A stretch of DNA of 64,000 nt from Christiangramia bathymodioli (GTDB lineage: Bacteria > Bacteroidota > Bacteroidia > Flavobacteriales > Flavobacteriaceae), in contig SRSL01000005.1 of NCBI GenBank assembly GCA_009735695.1, forward strand, positions 174,805 to 238,804, read 5' to 3'. The position numbers were made by a program, and so were the translations under genes. Of this stretch, positions 1-7,907 are shown one piece after another (within the stretch, counting starts at the first letter, position 1; every line of letters begins with the position of its first letter). Under the pieces are notes generated by a model. It worked only from the letters and a program-made list of their open reading frames with translations. It did not search any database and was not told where the DNA came from.

Positions 1-2237
1 CTTTAAAAAGACAGAGTAATCAAGGAATAAATCAAATCACCACCTTTTTTGATTTAAAACCCTACCCCTATCAAGAAGAAATCCTTTCCAAATTAGATTC
101 AGAAAGGATTATTCATAATCGACACAAGAACTTATTAGTAGCAGCTACAGGTACAGGAAAGACAGTAATCTCTGCTTTCGATTTCAAACGTTTCAAAAAT
201 TCTCATTCTTCTACTAAATTTTTATTCGTGGCCCATCGAAAAGAAATTTTAGAACAAGCACAAAAAACCTTTCAGCATGTTTTACGTGATTCAAATTTTG
301 GAGAATTATGGGTTGGTGGTTACGAACCCAATAAATATGACCAATTATTTGCATCGGTTCAGACTCTAAATAACCGACTTAAAACATTAGATTTAAGTGA
401 AGATTTTTTCGATTATATAATTGTCGATGAAGTACATCACATTAAAGCGGATAGTTATAGACCAATTTTAAACAGGTTCAATCCTAAAATATTATTAGGT
501 CTTACTGCTACTCCAGAAAGGATGGATGGAGGAGACATTACAGAAGATTTTCATGATAAAATTGCGGCTGAAATAAGACTTCCAGAAGCTCTAAACAGAA
601 AATTACTTTCACCATTTCAATATTTTGCTTTATCAGATTCTATTGACTTGTCCAACGTTAGCTGGAAAAACGGAAAGTATGAGATTAGAGAATTGACAAG
701 ACTATATACCGAAAATGATCGGCGGGTGGGCGATATTTTGAAGAACTGTAATGAATATTTAACCGACGTTCATAATGTTCAGGCCTTAGGTTTTTGTGTA
801 AGCCAGGATCACGCAAAATATATGGCTCAAAAATTTATCCTAGCTGGATTAAAGGCTGATTATTTAATAAGTGGAAATAGTTCTGAACGGGATATTATCA
901 GGGATCGCCTAACTAAAAAAGAGATTAATTATTTATTCGTAGTCGATATATTTAATGAAGGTGTTGACATACCTGAAATTGACACAGTCCTTTTCCTTCG
1001 ACCAACTGAAAGTTTAACGATTTTCTTACAACAGTTAGGACGAGGGCTAAGGTTAGCCGAAAATAAAGATTGTCTTACTGTTCTCGATTTCGTTGGAAAT
1101 GCGAGACCTGAGTACGATTTTGAACATAAGTTCAGAGCTTTAATAGGAAAAACACATACTTCGGTTATTAAGGAAATTGAAGATGAGTTTCCGCATTTGC
1201 CTTTAGGTTGCTCCATCGTTTTAGAGAAAAAAGCTAAAGAAATTATTCTGAAAAATATAAAAGAAGCTACCGAATTTAGGAGACCACAGCTACTTCAAAA
1301 AATAAAAAATTTCAAACACCATAGTACTAGGCCTCTCAATCTATCTAACTTCTTAGAGTTTCATCATTTAGAGATACCACAAATTTATAAGAAAGGTAGC
1401 TGGAAAAGGTTATGTGCAGATGCAGGAATAATTGAAGATTTTTCAGAACCTAATGAGAAGGAATTAACAAATTTCATAAGTAATAGATTGATTCAATGTA
1501 ACTCAATTAGTTACCTGAAATTTATAAAAATCCTCTGTAAGGTTAATTTTGACATTTCAGAAGTTTCCCCTGAAGATCGTTTAAAAGCTCTAATGCTGCA
1601 TTATGATGTATGGCAAAAATCTGGACCAGAGTGCAATTTTGAATCATTACAGGAAAGCTTATATCAAATTGGAAGAAATCCTATAATGACTCAAGAAATT
1701 CTTGAAGTTATTGATTACTCAATTGACAAAATTGATTTTATAGAAAAACCGATTGATATTGGCTTCGAATTGCCTTTAAAACTTCATAGCCGTTACAATA
1801 GAAATCAAATTTTGGTTGCTATTAGAAGACATAAATTCAAAAAGGCCAAACCAAGTCGAGAAGGAGCTTCCTACGAAAAATCAATTAATACAGAAGCATT
1901 ATTTGTAACATTAAAAAAATCAGATAAAGAATATTCTCCAACAACCATGTACGAGGATTATGCTGTTAATAAACATTTATTTCATTGGCAGACTCAGAAT
2001 AGCGCAAGTCCAAATACTCCAAAGGGTCAGGCATACATTAATAGCGAAAAAACTGTTTTACTTTTTGTTAGGGAACAAAATAAAGATGAGTATGGATTTA
2101 CGATGGGATATGTATTACTTGGAGAAGTTTCTTTCCAAAAATTTTCTGGTGAGAAACCCATGAATATTGAGTGGAAATTAGATGAACCTATACCTTCTTA
2201 TATTTTAAAAGAAAGCCAAAAATTGGCGGTTGGTTAA
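1..2237 (+). CDS. DEAD/DEAH helicase with DUF3427-like C-terminus (5' partial)
   Basis: The reading frame is open from the first complete codon at position 3, so the start lies left of the window. A Walker A motif (AATGTGKT) is at 141-164, motif II DEVHH at 426-440, the LTATPER motif near 497-517, and motif VI QQLGRGLR near 1029-1052. These define a superfamily II ATPase of the ResIII/Helicase_C type. The long C-terminal part (from about 1900) resembles the DUF3427 domain that ends helicases which normally carry an N-terminal phospholipase D-like nuclease domain; that domain would lie outside the window. Proteins of this build are thought to act on DNA, possibly in restriction of foreign DNA, but this is inference. 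The gene is visibly more AT-rich than the genes after the neighbouring tRNA-Ser, which fits acquired DNA. Confidence 0.85.
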   Translation, partial: LKRQSNQGINQITTFFDLKPYPYQEEILSKLDSERIIHNRHKNLLVAATGTGKTVISAFDFKRFKNSHSSTKFLFVAHRKEILEQAQKTFQHVLRDSNFGELWVGGYEPNKYDQLFASVQTLNNRLKTLDLSEDFFDYIIVDEVHHIKADSYRPILNRFNPKILLGLTATPERMDGGDITEDFHDKIAAEIRLPEALNRKLLSPFQYFALSDSIDLSNVSWKNGKYEIRELTRLYTENDRRVGDILKNCNEYLTDVHNVQALGFCVSQDHAKYMAQKFILAGLKADYLISGNSSERDIIRDRLTKKEINYLFVVDIFNEGVDIPEIDTVLFLRPTESLTIFLQQLGRGLRLAENKDCLTVLDFVGNARPEYDFEHKFRALIGKTHTSVIKEIEDEFPHLPLGCSIVLEKKAKEIILKNIKEATEFRRPQLLQKIKNFKHHSTRPLNLSNFLEFHHLEIPQIYKKGSWKRLCADAGIIEDFSEPNEKELTNFISNRLIQCNSISYLKFIKILCKVNFDISEVSPEDRLKALMLHYDVWQKSGPECNFESLQESLYQIGRNPIMTQEILEVIDYSIDKIDFIEKPIDIGFELPLKLHSRYNRNQILVAIRRHKFKKAKPSREGASYEKSINTEALFVTLKKSDKEYSPTTMYEDYAVNKHLFHWQTQNSASPNTPKGQAYINSEKTVLLFVREQNKDEYGFTMGYVLLGEVSFQKFSGEKPMNIEWKLDEPIPSYILKESQKLAVG

Positions 2238-2265
2238 TAGATTAGTATGACTTAGAAGAGGTTTT

Positions 2266-2405
2266 ATCCTACAAAGGTAACCCAGGCTTCTAATTCAGGA
2301 TTAACTGCGTTGATCCGCAGAGAGTATCCTACTTAAATTAAAAGCTTCAGGTCGCATAGCGATCTAAATTTGTTTTGTTTCGAATGGGATTAACTCCGTT
2401 GATCC
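2266..2405. repeat. two copies of a 19 bp palindrome inside a degenerate repeat unit
   Basis: GGATTAACTGCGTTGATCC (2298-2316) and GGATTAACTCCGTTGATCC (2387-2405) differ at one base. Each can fold as an 8 bp stem with a 3-base loop (one G-T wobble). The octamer TATCCTAC precedes each copy (2266-2273 and 2326-2333), so the two units share an order of elements. A third small palindrome, AGGTCGC-ATA-GCGATCT, lies between them (about 2349-2365). No gene is present between the helicase and the tRNA. This looks like a REP-type intergenic element, but its genome copy number cannot be seen here. Confidence 0.6.
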
Positions 2406-2432
2406 TGATGGGGGAATCCAGCAAGAAAAACC

Positions 2433-2458
2433 GCACTGCTTAAAGCAGTGCTTTTTTT
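2433..2458 (+). terminator. intrinsic terminator after the helicase gene
   Basis: GCACTGCTTAAAGCAGTGC (2433-2451) forms a strong hairpin followed by seven T. Runs of A on the other side could make it work in both directions. It lies about 195 bases beyond the helicase stop codon. Confidence 0.7.
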
Positions 2459-2467
2459 GTTTTTGCT

Positions 2468-2494
2468 CAGGCAGCAAAGCCAGCTTTGCGCCTG
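2468..2494. repeat. inverted repeat between two terminators
   Basis: AGGC-AGCAAAGC and GCTTTGCG-CCT form an interrupted stem with almost no loop. It is the middle member of three hairpins packed between 2433 and 2533. It has no T tract of its own and no clear function. Confidence 0.45.
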
Positions 2495-2503
2495 GCTAAA
2501 AAC

Positions 2504-2533
2504 AAAAAACCCGCAATTTTCATTGCGGGTTTT
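2504..2533 (-). terminator. terminator of the tRNA-Ser gene
   Basis: ACCCGCAAT (2509-2517) pairs with ATTGCGGGT (2522-2530). Read on the minus strand, the hairpin is followed by a run of T (A at 2504-2508). It starts six bases beyond the 3' end of the tRNA. Confidence 0.75.
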
Positions 2534-2538
2534 CCTTG

Positions 2539-2623
2539 CGGAGGAAGAGGGATTCGAACCCCCGGAGGTGTGACCCTCAACAGTTTTCAAGACTGCCGCA
2601 TTCGACCACTCTGCCATTCCTCC
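2539..2623 (-). tRNA. tRNA-Ser (anticodon TGA)
   Basis: The minus strand folds as a class II tRNA. The acceptor arm is GGAGGAA/TTCCTCC, the anticodon loop CTTGAAAA contains TGA, there is a long variable arm as in serine tRNAs, and the T arm is GGGGGTTCGAATCCC. The discriminator base is G, typical for tRNA-Ser, and CCA is not encoded. Its 3' end faces the AT-rich helicase region, the side on which integrases insert islands into tRNA genes. Confidence 0.95.
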
Positions 2624-2651
2624 CAGATCAGCTATTTGCTGAATGCGGGTG

Positions 2652-2683
2652 CAAATATAACACGCTTTTTTAATTATCCACAA
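2652..2683 (-). promoter_or_regulatory. candidate promoter of tRNA-Ser
   Basis: On the minus strand, TTG (2683-2681) is followed after 21 bases by TATATTTG (2659-2652). This matches the Bacteroidota consensus TTG-N19-TAnnTTTG apart from two extra spacer bases. It ends about 28 bases upstream of the mature tRNA. Confidence 0.5.
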
Positions 2684-2795
2684 CTAAATCCTAAACTTTT
2701 TTTGGGCAATTTACAGACTTCCCACAATCTCCTAATTCCCAATAATTTATTTTTCTGCCAATTCCTTTTTGTAAATTGAATCCAAAATTTCCCCC

Positions 2796-3500
2796 ATGCA
2801 AAAATGTCTATTCAGCCTTGCCTTTCTTTTTGTTTTTATTTCTTTAAATGCGCAGAACCAAAATTACAAAGAACTCATGGAGCAGGATTGGCCCGAACTT
2901 AAACGCTATCACGAAAAGAACCAGCAGATTATTCAGAATAAAGCCTGGCCAGAAGTGGTCTTTATGGGAAATTCCATTACCGAAGGCTGGATAAACACTC
3001 ACCCAGAATTTTTTGAAGACAACAATTACCTCAACCGGGGAATTGGCGGACAAACGAGTCCGCAAATGCTTATCAGGTTCACTCCAGATGTGCTGGATCT
3101 TAAACCTGAAGTTGTGGTGATCCTTGCCGGAACCAATGATCTTGCGGCGAATACCGGCTATTCCTCCGTGAAAATGATCAGTGATAACATCAGGGCCATG
3201 GCCACACTCGCAGAAAAGAACAATATTAAAGTGGTGCTTTCTTCGGTGCTTCCGGTGTATGATTATCCGTGGCGGCCAGGGCTCGAACCGGTTTCGAGAA
3301 TTCAGGAACTCAATGAATGGATGGAAAACTATGCCCGGGAAAACAATCATGTTTACCTGGATTATTTCAGCAGCATGAGCAATGACCAAAAAGGCATGAG
3401 AAAAGAATATTCTGAAGATGGGGTCCATCCCAATGCGAAGGCATATTCAGTTATGGAACCGCTGGTTCAGGAAGCCATTAATAAAGCACTAAATCGATAA
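2796..3500 (+). CDS. secreted SGNH/GDSL-family hydrolase
   Basis: A 234-residue protein with a signal peptide (residues 1-20, cleavage probably after LNA). Block I is GNSITEG around residues 58-64 with Ser60 as nucleophile; the usual GDS is GNS here. Block III is GTND with Asn114, and block V DGVHP supplies Asp208 and His211. Such enzymes cut acyl esters, for example acetyl groups on polysaccharides; the substrate cannot be deduced. It starts at ATG 2796. The next gene is 180 bases away, so it is probably transcribed alone. Confidence 0.85.
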   Translation: MQKCLFSLAFLFVFISLNAQNQNYKELMEQDWPELKRYHEKNQQIIQNKAWPEVVFMGNSITEGWINTHPEFFEDNNYLNRGIGGQTSPQMLIRFTPDVLDLKPEVVVILAGTNDLAANTGYSSVKMISDNIRAMATLAEKNNIKVVLSSVLPVYDYPWRPGLEPVSRIQELNEWMENYARENNHVYLDYFSSMSNDQKGMRKEYSEDGVHPNAKAYSVMEPLVQEAINKALNR

Positions 3501-3680
3501 TAAGCCGGAGAATTTTTGATCACCTTATATTACTTGTACAATTTTCAACACAAGTTTGAAATCATTTAATTCAGTTTTAAACCTTTTTGATTCTTTCCCG
3601 TCTATAATAATAAGTTCCTAATCCATACTTTAACCCAAAACCGCTATATTGGCGGCAATTATTAAAAACTTAATCGGAAG

Positions 3681-4709
3681 ATGAAAAGATTATTGATACT
3701 GGCCATCCCGGCCATGCTCTCAGCCTGCGGAGCGCAAAATAAACAGGTGGAAGACGCGAATCCTATGGAATACGCCAATACCATCACTGCTGAAGAACTG
3801 AAAGAACACCTTTACACCTTCGCCAGCGACGAGTTCGAAGGACGTGAAACCGGTGAACCCGGACAGAAAAAAGCTGCTGAATACCTCAAAAAAGAATATA
3901 AGTCTTTAAACCTGCCGTCTCCACTTGGAGGTGATGATTATTACCAGGAAGTGCCTACGAGCTATTTCAGAAGAGGAAATGTAAAACCTACCGAAAATGT
4001 GGTTGCCTTTTTAAAAGGTTCTGAAAAGCCAGAAGAGATCCTGGTTATTTCTTCTCATTACGACCATGTGGGTATAGATGACCAGGGGAGAATTTACAAC
4101 GGAGCAGATGATGACGGTTCCGGAACTGTAAGTATCCTGGAGATCGCCGATGCATTTGTACAGGCAAGTAAAGACGGGTATACTCCAAAAAGATCTATTC
4201 TTTTTCTGAACGTTACCGGAGAAGAAAAAGGTCTGGTTGGTTCAAAATTCTATACAGATGAACCTATTTTCCCCCTTGAAAATACAGTAGCCAACCTGAA
4301 TATCGATATGATAGGACGTATAGATCCGGCTCACGAAGGAAATGATAATTATGTTTACCTGATTGGAAGTGATAAACTAAGCACCGATCTTCACCAGTTA
4401 AGCGAAAACGTGAACGAGCGCTACATCAATCTGGATCTTGATTACAAATACAACGACGAGAATGATCCAAACCGATTCTATTACCGAAGTGACCACTACA
4501 ACTTCGCAAAGAACAATATCCCGATCATTTTCTACTTCAACGGTACTCACGCCGATTATCATAAGCATACAGATACTCCAGATAAGATTGAATACGATCT
4601 GCTGGCTAAAAGAGCAAGACTTGTATTCCTGACTGCCTGGGAAATCGCAAACCGTGATGCAAGACTGGTTGTTGATAAAGCTGAGCCTAACGCCAACGCC
4701 AAGAAATAG
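3681..4709 (+). CDS. M28 family zinc aminopeptidase, lipoprotein
   Basis: A 342-residue protein starting with a lipoprotein signal (lipobox LSAC, Cys16). The M28 metal site is visible in order: SHYDHVG (His126, Asp128), NGADDDGSG (Asp about 143-145), TGEEKGL (catalytic Glu181 and ligand Glu182), NIDMIGR (Asp209) and HADYHKH (His294/296). Enzymes of this type remove N-terminal amino acids from peptides with two zinc ions, here probably in the periplasm or at the outer membrane. A terminator follows at once. Confidence 0.9.
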   Translation: MKRLLILAIPAMLSACGAQNKQVEDANPMEYANTITAEELKEHLYTFASDEFEGRETGEPGQKKAAEYLKKEYKSLNLPSPLGGDDYYQEVPTSYFRRGNVKPTENVVAFLKGSEKPEEILVISSHYDHVGIDDQGRIYNGADDDGSGTVSILEIADAFVQASKDGYTPKRSILFLNVTGEEKGLVGSKFYTDEPIFPLENTVANLNIDMIGRIDPAHEGNDNYVYLIGSDKLSTDLHQLSENVNERYINLDLDYKYNDENDPNRFYYRSDHYNFAKNNIPIIFYFNGTHADYHKHTDTPDKIEYDLLAKRARLVFLTAWEIANRDARLVVDKAEPNANAKK

Positions 4710-4731
4710 TAAGAATCAAACTTATTTTAAG

Positions 4732-4759
4732 AGCCTCGTTGTAAAGACGGGGCTTTTTT
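4732..4759 (+). terminator. terminator after the M28 peptidase gene
   Basis: AGCCTCGT (4732-4739) pairs with ACGGGGCT (4747-4754), with one wobble pair, followed by a run of six T. It starts 23 bases past the stop codon. Confidence 0.75.
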
Positions 4760-4767
4760 GTTTATAG

Positions 4768-5120
4768 TAAGTAGTATTGAGTATTGAGTATTAAGATGTG
4801 AAAATGGAAATATAAAAGAATGAGAAAATGAGAGAATGAGAATATGAGATGATCAAATAATAATGAGATAATGAATAGGAAAAAAAACCTTGAATTTTAA
4901 ATATGGAACCTTGAATTTACCGCACTTTCAACTTTCCAACCTTAAAACTTTAGCACTTACTTACCAGATCTCTCAGTCGCTTCGCTTCTTCGAGATGATA
5001 TAAAAAAGAGGAGTAATCTTGAATTTTAAATTTGGAATTTTGAATTCACTGCCCTTTCAACTTTCCAGCTTTAAAACTTTTGAACTCCAATTATCCATTG
5101 TAAATTGTCAATTCTTAATT
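4768..5120. repeat. gene-free spacer filled with degenerate repeats
   Basis: No gene is visible between the peptidase and pcm. The spacer contains three kinds of repeat. A GAGTATT tandem lies at 4771-4795. Repeated AATGAGA-like units lie at 4819-4873. Two diverged copies of a unit of about 64 bases, running from CTTGAATTTTAAAT to CTTTAAAACTTT-like sequence, lie at 4888-4951 and 5017-5081. Between the last two lies a GC-richer hairpin-like stretch (TCTCAGTCGCTTCGC to CTTCGAGA, 4970-4997). The GAGTATT tandem recurs at 7815-7850. Confidence 0.6.
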
Positions 5121-5121
5121 C

Positions 5122-5763
5122 TTAATTTTTGTCTTCCAGCAACGGCACAAACCTGAATGCTCCAAATTCTTTCTTATCAAATTCCTTGGCAGTTTTTCTT
5201 ATAAAGAGTGTCATGGTCTGTACATTGCTTCCAACAGGAATGACCAGTCTTCCGCCAACTTTTAACTGACTCAGCAGATCTTTCGGAACCTCGGGAGCTC
5301 CTGCAGTAACGATAATCTTTTCAAAAGGAGCATATTCCGGAAGTCCCTTATATCCATCTCCGAAACTCAGGTGTTTGGGCCTGTAACCTAATTTAGAAAG
5401 GAACAGCTTCGTCTTTTTGTAAAGTTCGCGCTGGCGTTCTATGCTGTAAACCTTGGCACCCAGTTCACAAAGCACGGCCGTTTGATAACCGCTTCCCGTA
5501 CCGATCTCCAGTACCTTTTCACCTTTCTTGACTTCTAGCAGTTCGGTTTGAAAAGCCACCGTATAGGGCTGAGAGATGGTCTGATCGGCAGCAATGGGAA
5601 AGGCTTTGTCCTGGTAGGCATGATCTTCAAAACTGCTGTCCATGAACAGGTGTCGCGGAATTTTCCCAATGGCAGCCAGCACTTTTTCGTCGGTAATTCC
5701 CTTTTTCTTCACGGTCTTTACCAACTGCTGTCTTTTACCCTGATGTCTGTAGGTATCTTTCAA
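5122..5763 (-). CDS. pcm: protein-L-isoaspartate O-methyltransferase
   Basis: A 213-residue protein of the usual PCMT length. It transfers a methyl group from S-adenosylmethionine to isoaspartyl residues in damaged proteins, starting their repair. The substrate-side motif TISQP is at residues 62-66 and the SAM motif VLEIGTGSGYQTA at 84-96; the post-motif ends in GGRLVIPVG. The start codon is TTG at 5763-5761. It stands alone on the minus strand, facing away from the oxidoreductase gene. Confidence 0.93.
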   Translation of the reverse strand: MKDTYRHQGKRQQLVKTVKKKGITDEKVLAAIGKIPRHLFMDSSFEDHAYQDKAFPIAADQTISQPYTVAFQTELLEVKKGEKVLEIGTGSGYQTAVLCELGAKVYSIERQRELYKKTKLFLSKLGYRPKHLSFGDGYKGLPEYAPFEKIIVTAGAPEVPKDLLSQLKVGGRLVIPVGSNVQTMTLFIRKTAKEFDKKEFGAFRFVPLLEDKN

Positions 5764-5872
5764 TTCGGTTAGGATTTTTCAGGTTATAAAATTAACGAAA
5801 GCAGCTGATTTATGCCAGTTAAATCGGCCCCGGATTCCTACTGGATTTATAAAGTATTTAATATCAAAATGC

Positions 5873-5880
5873 TATTTTTG
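5873..5880 (+). promoter_or_regulatory. candidate -7 box of the oxidoreductase gene
   Basis: TATTTTTG matches TAnnTTTG and lies 16 bases before the ATG at 5897. No clear TTG is found 19 bases upstream, so only the -7 element is supported. Confidence 0.4.
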
Positions 5881-5896
5881 TGAAAAATGCAAAAAT

Positions 5897-6862
5897 ATGC
5901 TGAAAGCTGGAGTTCTTGGTGCTGGCCATCTTGGTAAAATTCACCTGAAACTTTTACAACAATCAAAAGAATATGAACTCGTAGGTTTCTACGATGCCAA
6001 TAAAGATAACGCCGAGGCGGTAGCTTCCCAATTTGGTTACCAGATGTTCGAAGATCTGGATGAGCTTATCGAGCAATGTGACGTGATAGACGTGGTTACT
6101 CCTACCCTTTCACATTTCGAGGTCGCGAAAAAAGTGATTTCTGCCGGCAGGCATTTATTCATCGAAAAACCCATCACCAATACCTTTGAGGAAGCTTCAG
6201 AATTGATCGAACTGGCTAAAAAACACAGGGTAAAAGGTCAGGTTGGGCATGTGGAACGTTTTAACCCAGCCTTCCAGGCAGTTTCAGATCGTATCGAAAA
6301 TCCCATGTTCATAGAGGCACATAGACTTGCGGAATTCAACCCGCGCGGAACCGATGTTCCGGTGGTGCTGGATCTTATGATACATGATATAGACGCCGTT
6401 CTAAGCGTGGTACAATCGAAAGTGAAAAAGATCAATGCCAGCGGAGTTTCGGTGATCAGTGAAACGCCGGATATCGCCAATGCGCGTATCGAATTCGAAA
6501 ACGGTTGTGTGGCCAATTTAACTGCCAGCCGTATCTCGATGAAAAATATGAGAAAATCGCGCTTCTTTCAGCGGGATGCTTATATCTCGGTAGATTTCCT
6601 GGAGAAAAAATGTGAGGTAGTAAAGATGAAGGATGCTCCGGAGAATCCCGATGATTTTGCCATGATCCTTCAAAACGCAGAGGGTATCAGGAAACAGATC
6701 TATTTCGACAACCCGGAAGTTTCAGCAAACAATGCCATCCTGGAGGAACTGGAAAGTTTTGCCGATGCCATCAATAATGATAAGGAACCGATAGTGACCA
6801 TGGAACAGGGTGCGGAAGCCCTGAGAGTTGCCAACCTGGTCATCGAAAATTTTAATTTATAA
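5897..6862 (+). CDS. Gfo/Idh/MocA family NAD(P)-dependent oxidoreductase
   Basis: A 321-residue protein with an N-terminal Rossmann motif (GVLGAGHLGKIH, residues 5-16), the family EKP motif at residues 90-92, and a putative catalytic segment LMIHDID near residue 160. Members oxidise or reduce sugars, inositols or related compounds with NAD(P). The substrate cannot be told from sequence. A hairpin separates it from the next gene, so co-transcription is uncertain. Confidence 0.88.
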   Translation: MLKAGVLGAGHLGKIHLKLLQQSKEYELVGFYDANKDNAEAVASQFGYQMFEDLDELIEQCDVIDVVTPTLSHFEVAKKVISAGRHLFIEKPITNTFEEASELIELAKKHRVKGQVGHVERFNPAFQAVSDRIENPMFIEAHRLAEFNPRGTDVPVVLDLMIHDIDAVLSVVQSKVKKINASGVSVISETPDIANARIEFENGCVANLTASRISMKNMRKSRFFQRDAYISVDFLEKKCEVVKMKDAPENPDDFAMILQNAEGIRKQIYFDNPEVSANNAILEELESFADAINNDKEPIVTMEQGAEALRVANLVIENFNL

Positions 6863-6869
6863 TACTATC

Positions 6870-6906
6870 AAACCTGCCAGGTCTCCAGGACCGCGCAGGT
6901 TTTTAA
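6870..6906 (+). terminator. terminator after the oxidoreductase gene
   Basis: AAACCTGC (6870-6877) pairs with GCAGGTTT (6895-6902), with an inner GGTC/GACC pair, followed by T and A bases. It lies between the oxidoreductase stop and the dehydrogenase start. Confidence 0.6.
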
Positions 6907-6917
6907 AAATCAACATA

Positions 6918-7808
6918 ATGAAGAATATAGCAGTAATAGGTGCAGGAACCATGGGGAACGGGATCGCCCACACTTTTGCGCAAAGCGGATATAAAGTGGA
7001 ACTGATCGATATTTCAGAAGAAAGCCTTAAAAAAGGGATGGATACCATTTCCAAAAATCTGGACAGGATGATCGCCAAGGAAAAGATCACCGAAGAAGAT
7101 AAAAATGATACCCTTGGTAATATCACCACGCATACTGAAATTTCTGACGGGGTTAAGAATGTTGACCTTGTGGTGGAAGCAGCCACCGAAAATACCGAGC
7201 TTAAGCTGAAGATCTTCAGACACCTGGATCAAAACACTTCAGAAGATACTGTTCTTGGCACCAATACCTCGTCTATTTCCATCACCCAGATCGCCTCGGC
7301 CGTTTCCAATCCGGAGCGTGTGATCGGGATGCATTTTATGAACCCGGTTCCAATCATGAAACTGGTTGAGATCATTCGCGGTTATAACACCAGCGATAAA
7401 GTGACCAAAATCATCATGGAACTATCTGAAAAACTGAACAAGGTTCCTGTAGAAGTAAACGATTATCCAGGTTTTGTGGCTAACCGTATCCTAATGCCGA
7501 TGATCAACGAGGCCATAGAAACGCTCTACAACGGAGTTGCGGGTGTGTACGAGATCGATACCGTGATGAAGCTTGGAATGGCCCATCCCATGGGACCGCT
7601 TCAACTGGCAGATTTCATCGGACTCGACGTGTGCCATTCGATACTTGAAGTGATGTACGAAGGCTTCAAAAATCCTAAATATGCTCCATGCCCATTGCTT
7701 ACCAATATGGTGAGAGCAGGAAAAATCGGAGTGAAATCTGGTGAAGGCTTCTATGATTATTCCGAAAGCAAAAAAGCAGAAAAGGTTTCAGCTCAGTTTA
7801 ATAGTTAG
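6918..7808 (+). CDS. 3-hydroxybutyryl-CoA dehydrogenase
   Basis: The ATG at 6918 starts directly with the NAD-binding motif IAVIGAGTMGNGIAH, as in the family, giving 296 residues; an upstream in-frame start at 6828 would overlap the previous gene and is rejected. The motif GMHFMNPVPIMKLVE carries the catalytic His, and NDYPGFVANRI begins the C-terminal dimerisation domain. It interconverts 3-hydroxyacyl-CoA and acetoacyl-CoA with NAD(P), in fatty acid or aromatic degradation. Only the dehydrogenase module is present, with no enoyl-CoA hydratase fusion. Confidence 0.9.
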   Translation: MKNIAVIGAGTMGNGIAHTFAQSGYKVELIDISEESLKKGMDTISKNLDRMIAKEKITEEDKNDTLGNITTHTEISDGVKNVDLVVEAATENTELKLKIFRHLDQNTSEDTVLGTNTSSISITQIASAVSNPERVIGMHFMNPVPIMKLVEIIRGYNTSDKVTKIIMELSEKLNKVPVEVNDYPGFVANRILMPMINEAIETLYNGVAGVYEIDTVMKLGMAHPMGPLQLADFIGLDVCHSILEVMYEGFKNPKYAPCPLLTNMVRAGKIGVKSGEGFYDYSESKKAEKVSAQFNS

Positions 7809-7814
7809 TGATAA

Positions 7815-7850
7815 GTACTGAGTATTGAGTATTGAGTATTGAGTATTAAG
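7815..7850. repeat. GAGTATT tandem repeat
   Basis: Four successive copies of a TGAGTAT-type heptamer unit lie just after the dehydrogenase stop codon and end in TTAAG. The same array, shorter, is at 4771-4795, also ending in TTAAG. It supplies a spurious in-frame TTG at 7839 for the next gene. Confidence 0.6.
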
Positions 7851-7907
7851 ATTTCTGAAGGCAACCAAGGCCTAAGAAAGAAATCTCTTATTAATCAAGA
7901 AAATAAT

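Noticed and set aside
2674..2682. Perfect DnaA box TTATCCACA upstream of tRNA-Ser.
   Set aside because: It is single, overlaps the -33 region of the tRNA promoter, and has no neighbours, so no origin is supported.
2844..3428. Open frame of 194 codons on the minus strand, opposite the SGNH hydrolase.
   Set aside because: It is the shadow of a clear gene with signal peptide and catalytic motifs; its own translation resembles no family.
4768..5120. Possible CRISPR-like array.
   Set aside because: Repeats are diverged, of several kinds and irregularly spaced, and no cas gene is near.
7839..7907. Longer N-terminus of the DUF1015 protein.
   Set aside because: It is encoded by a tandem repeat and precedes the conserved family start.
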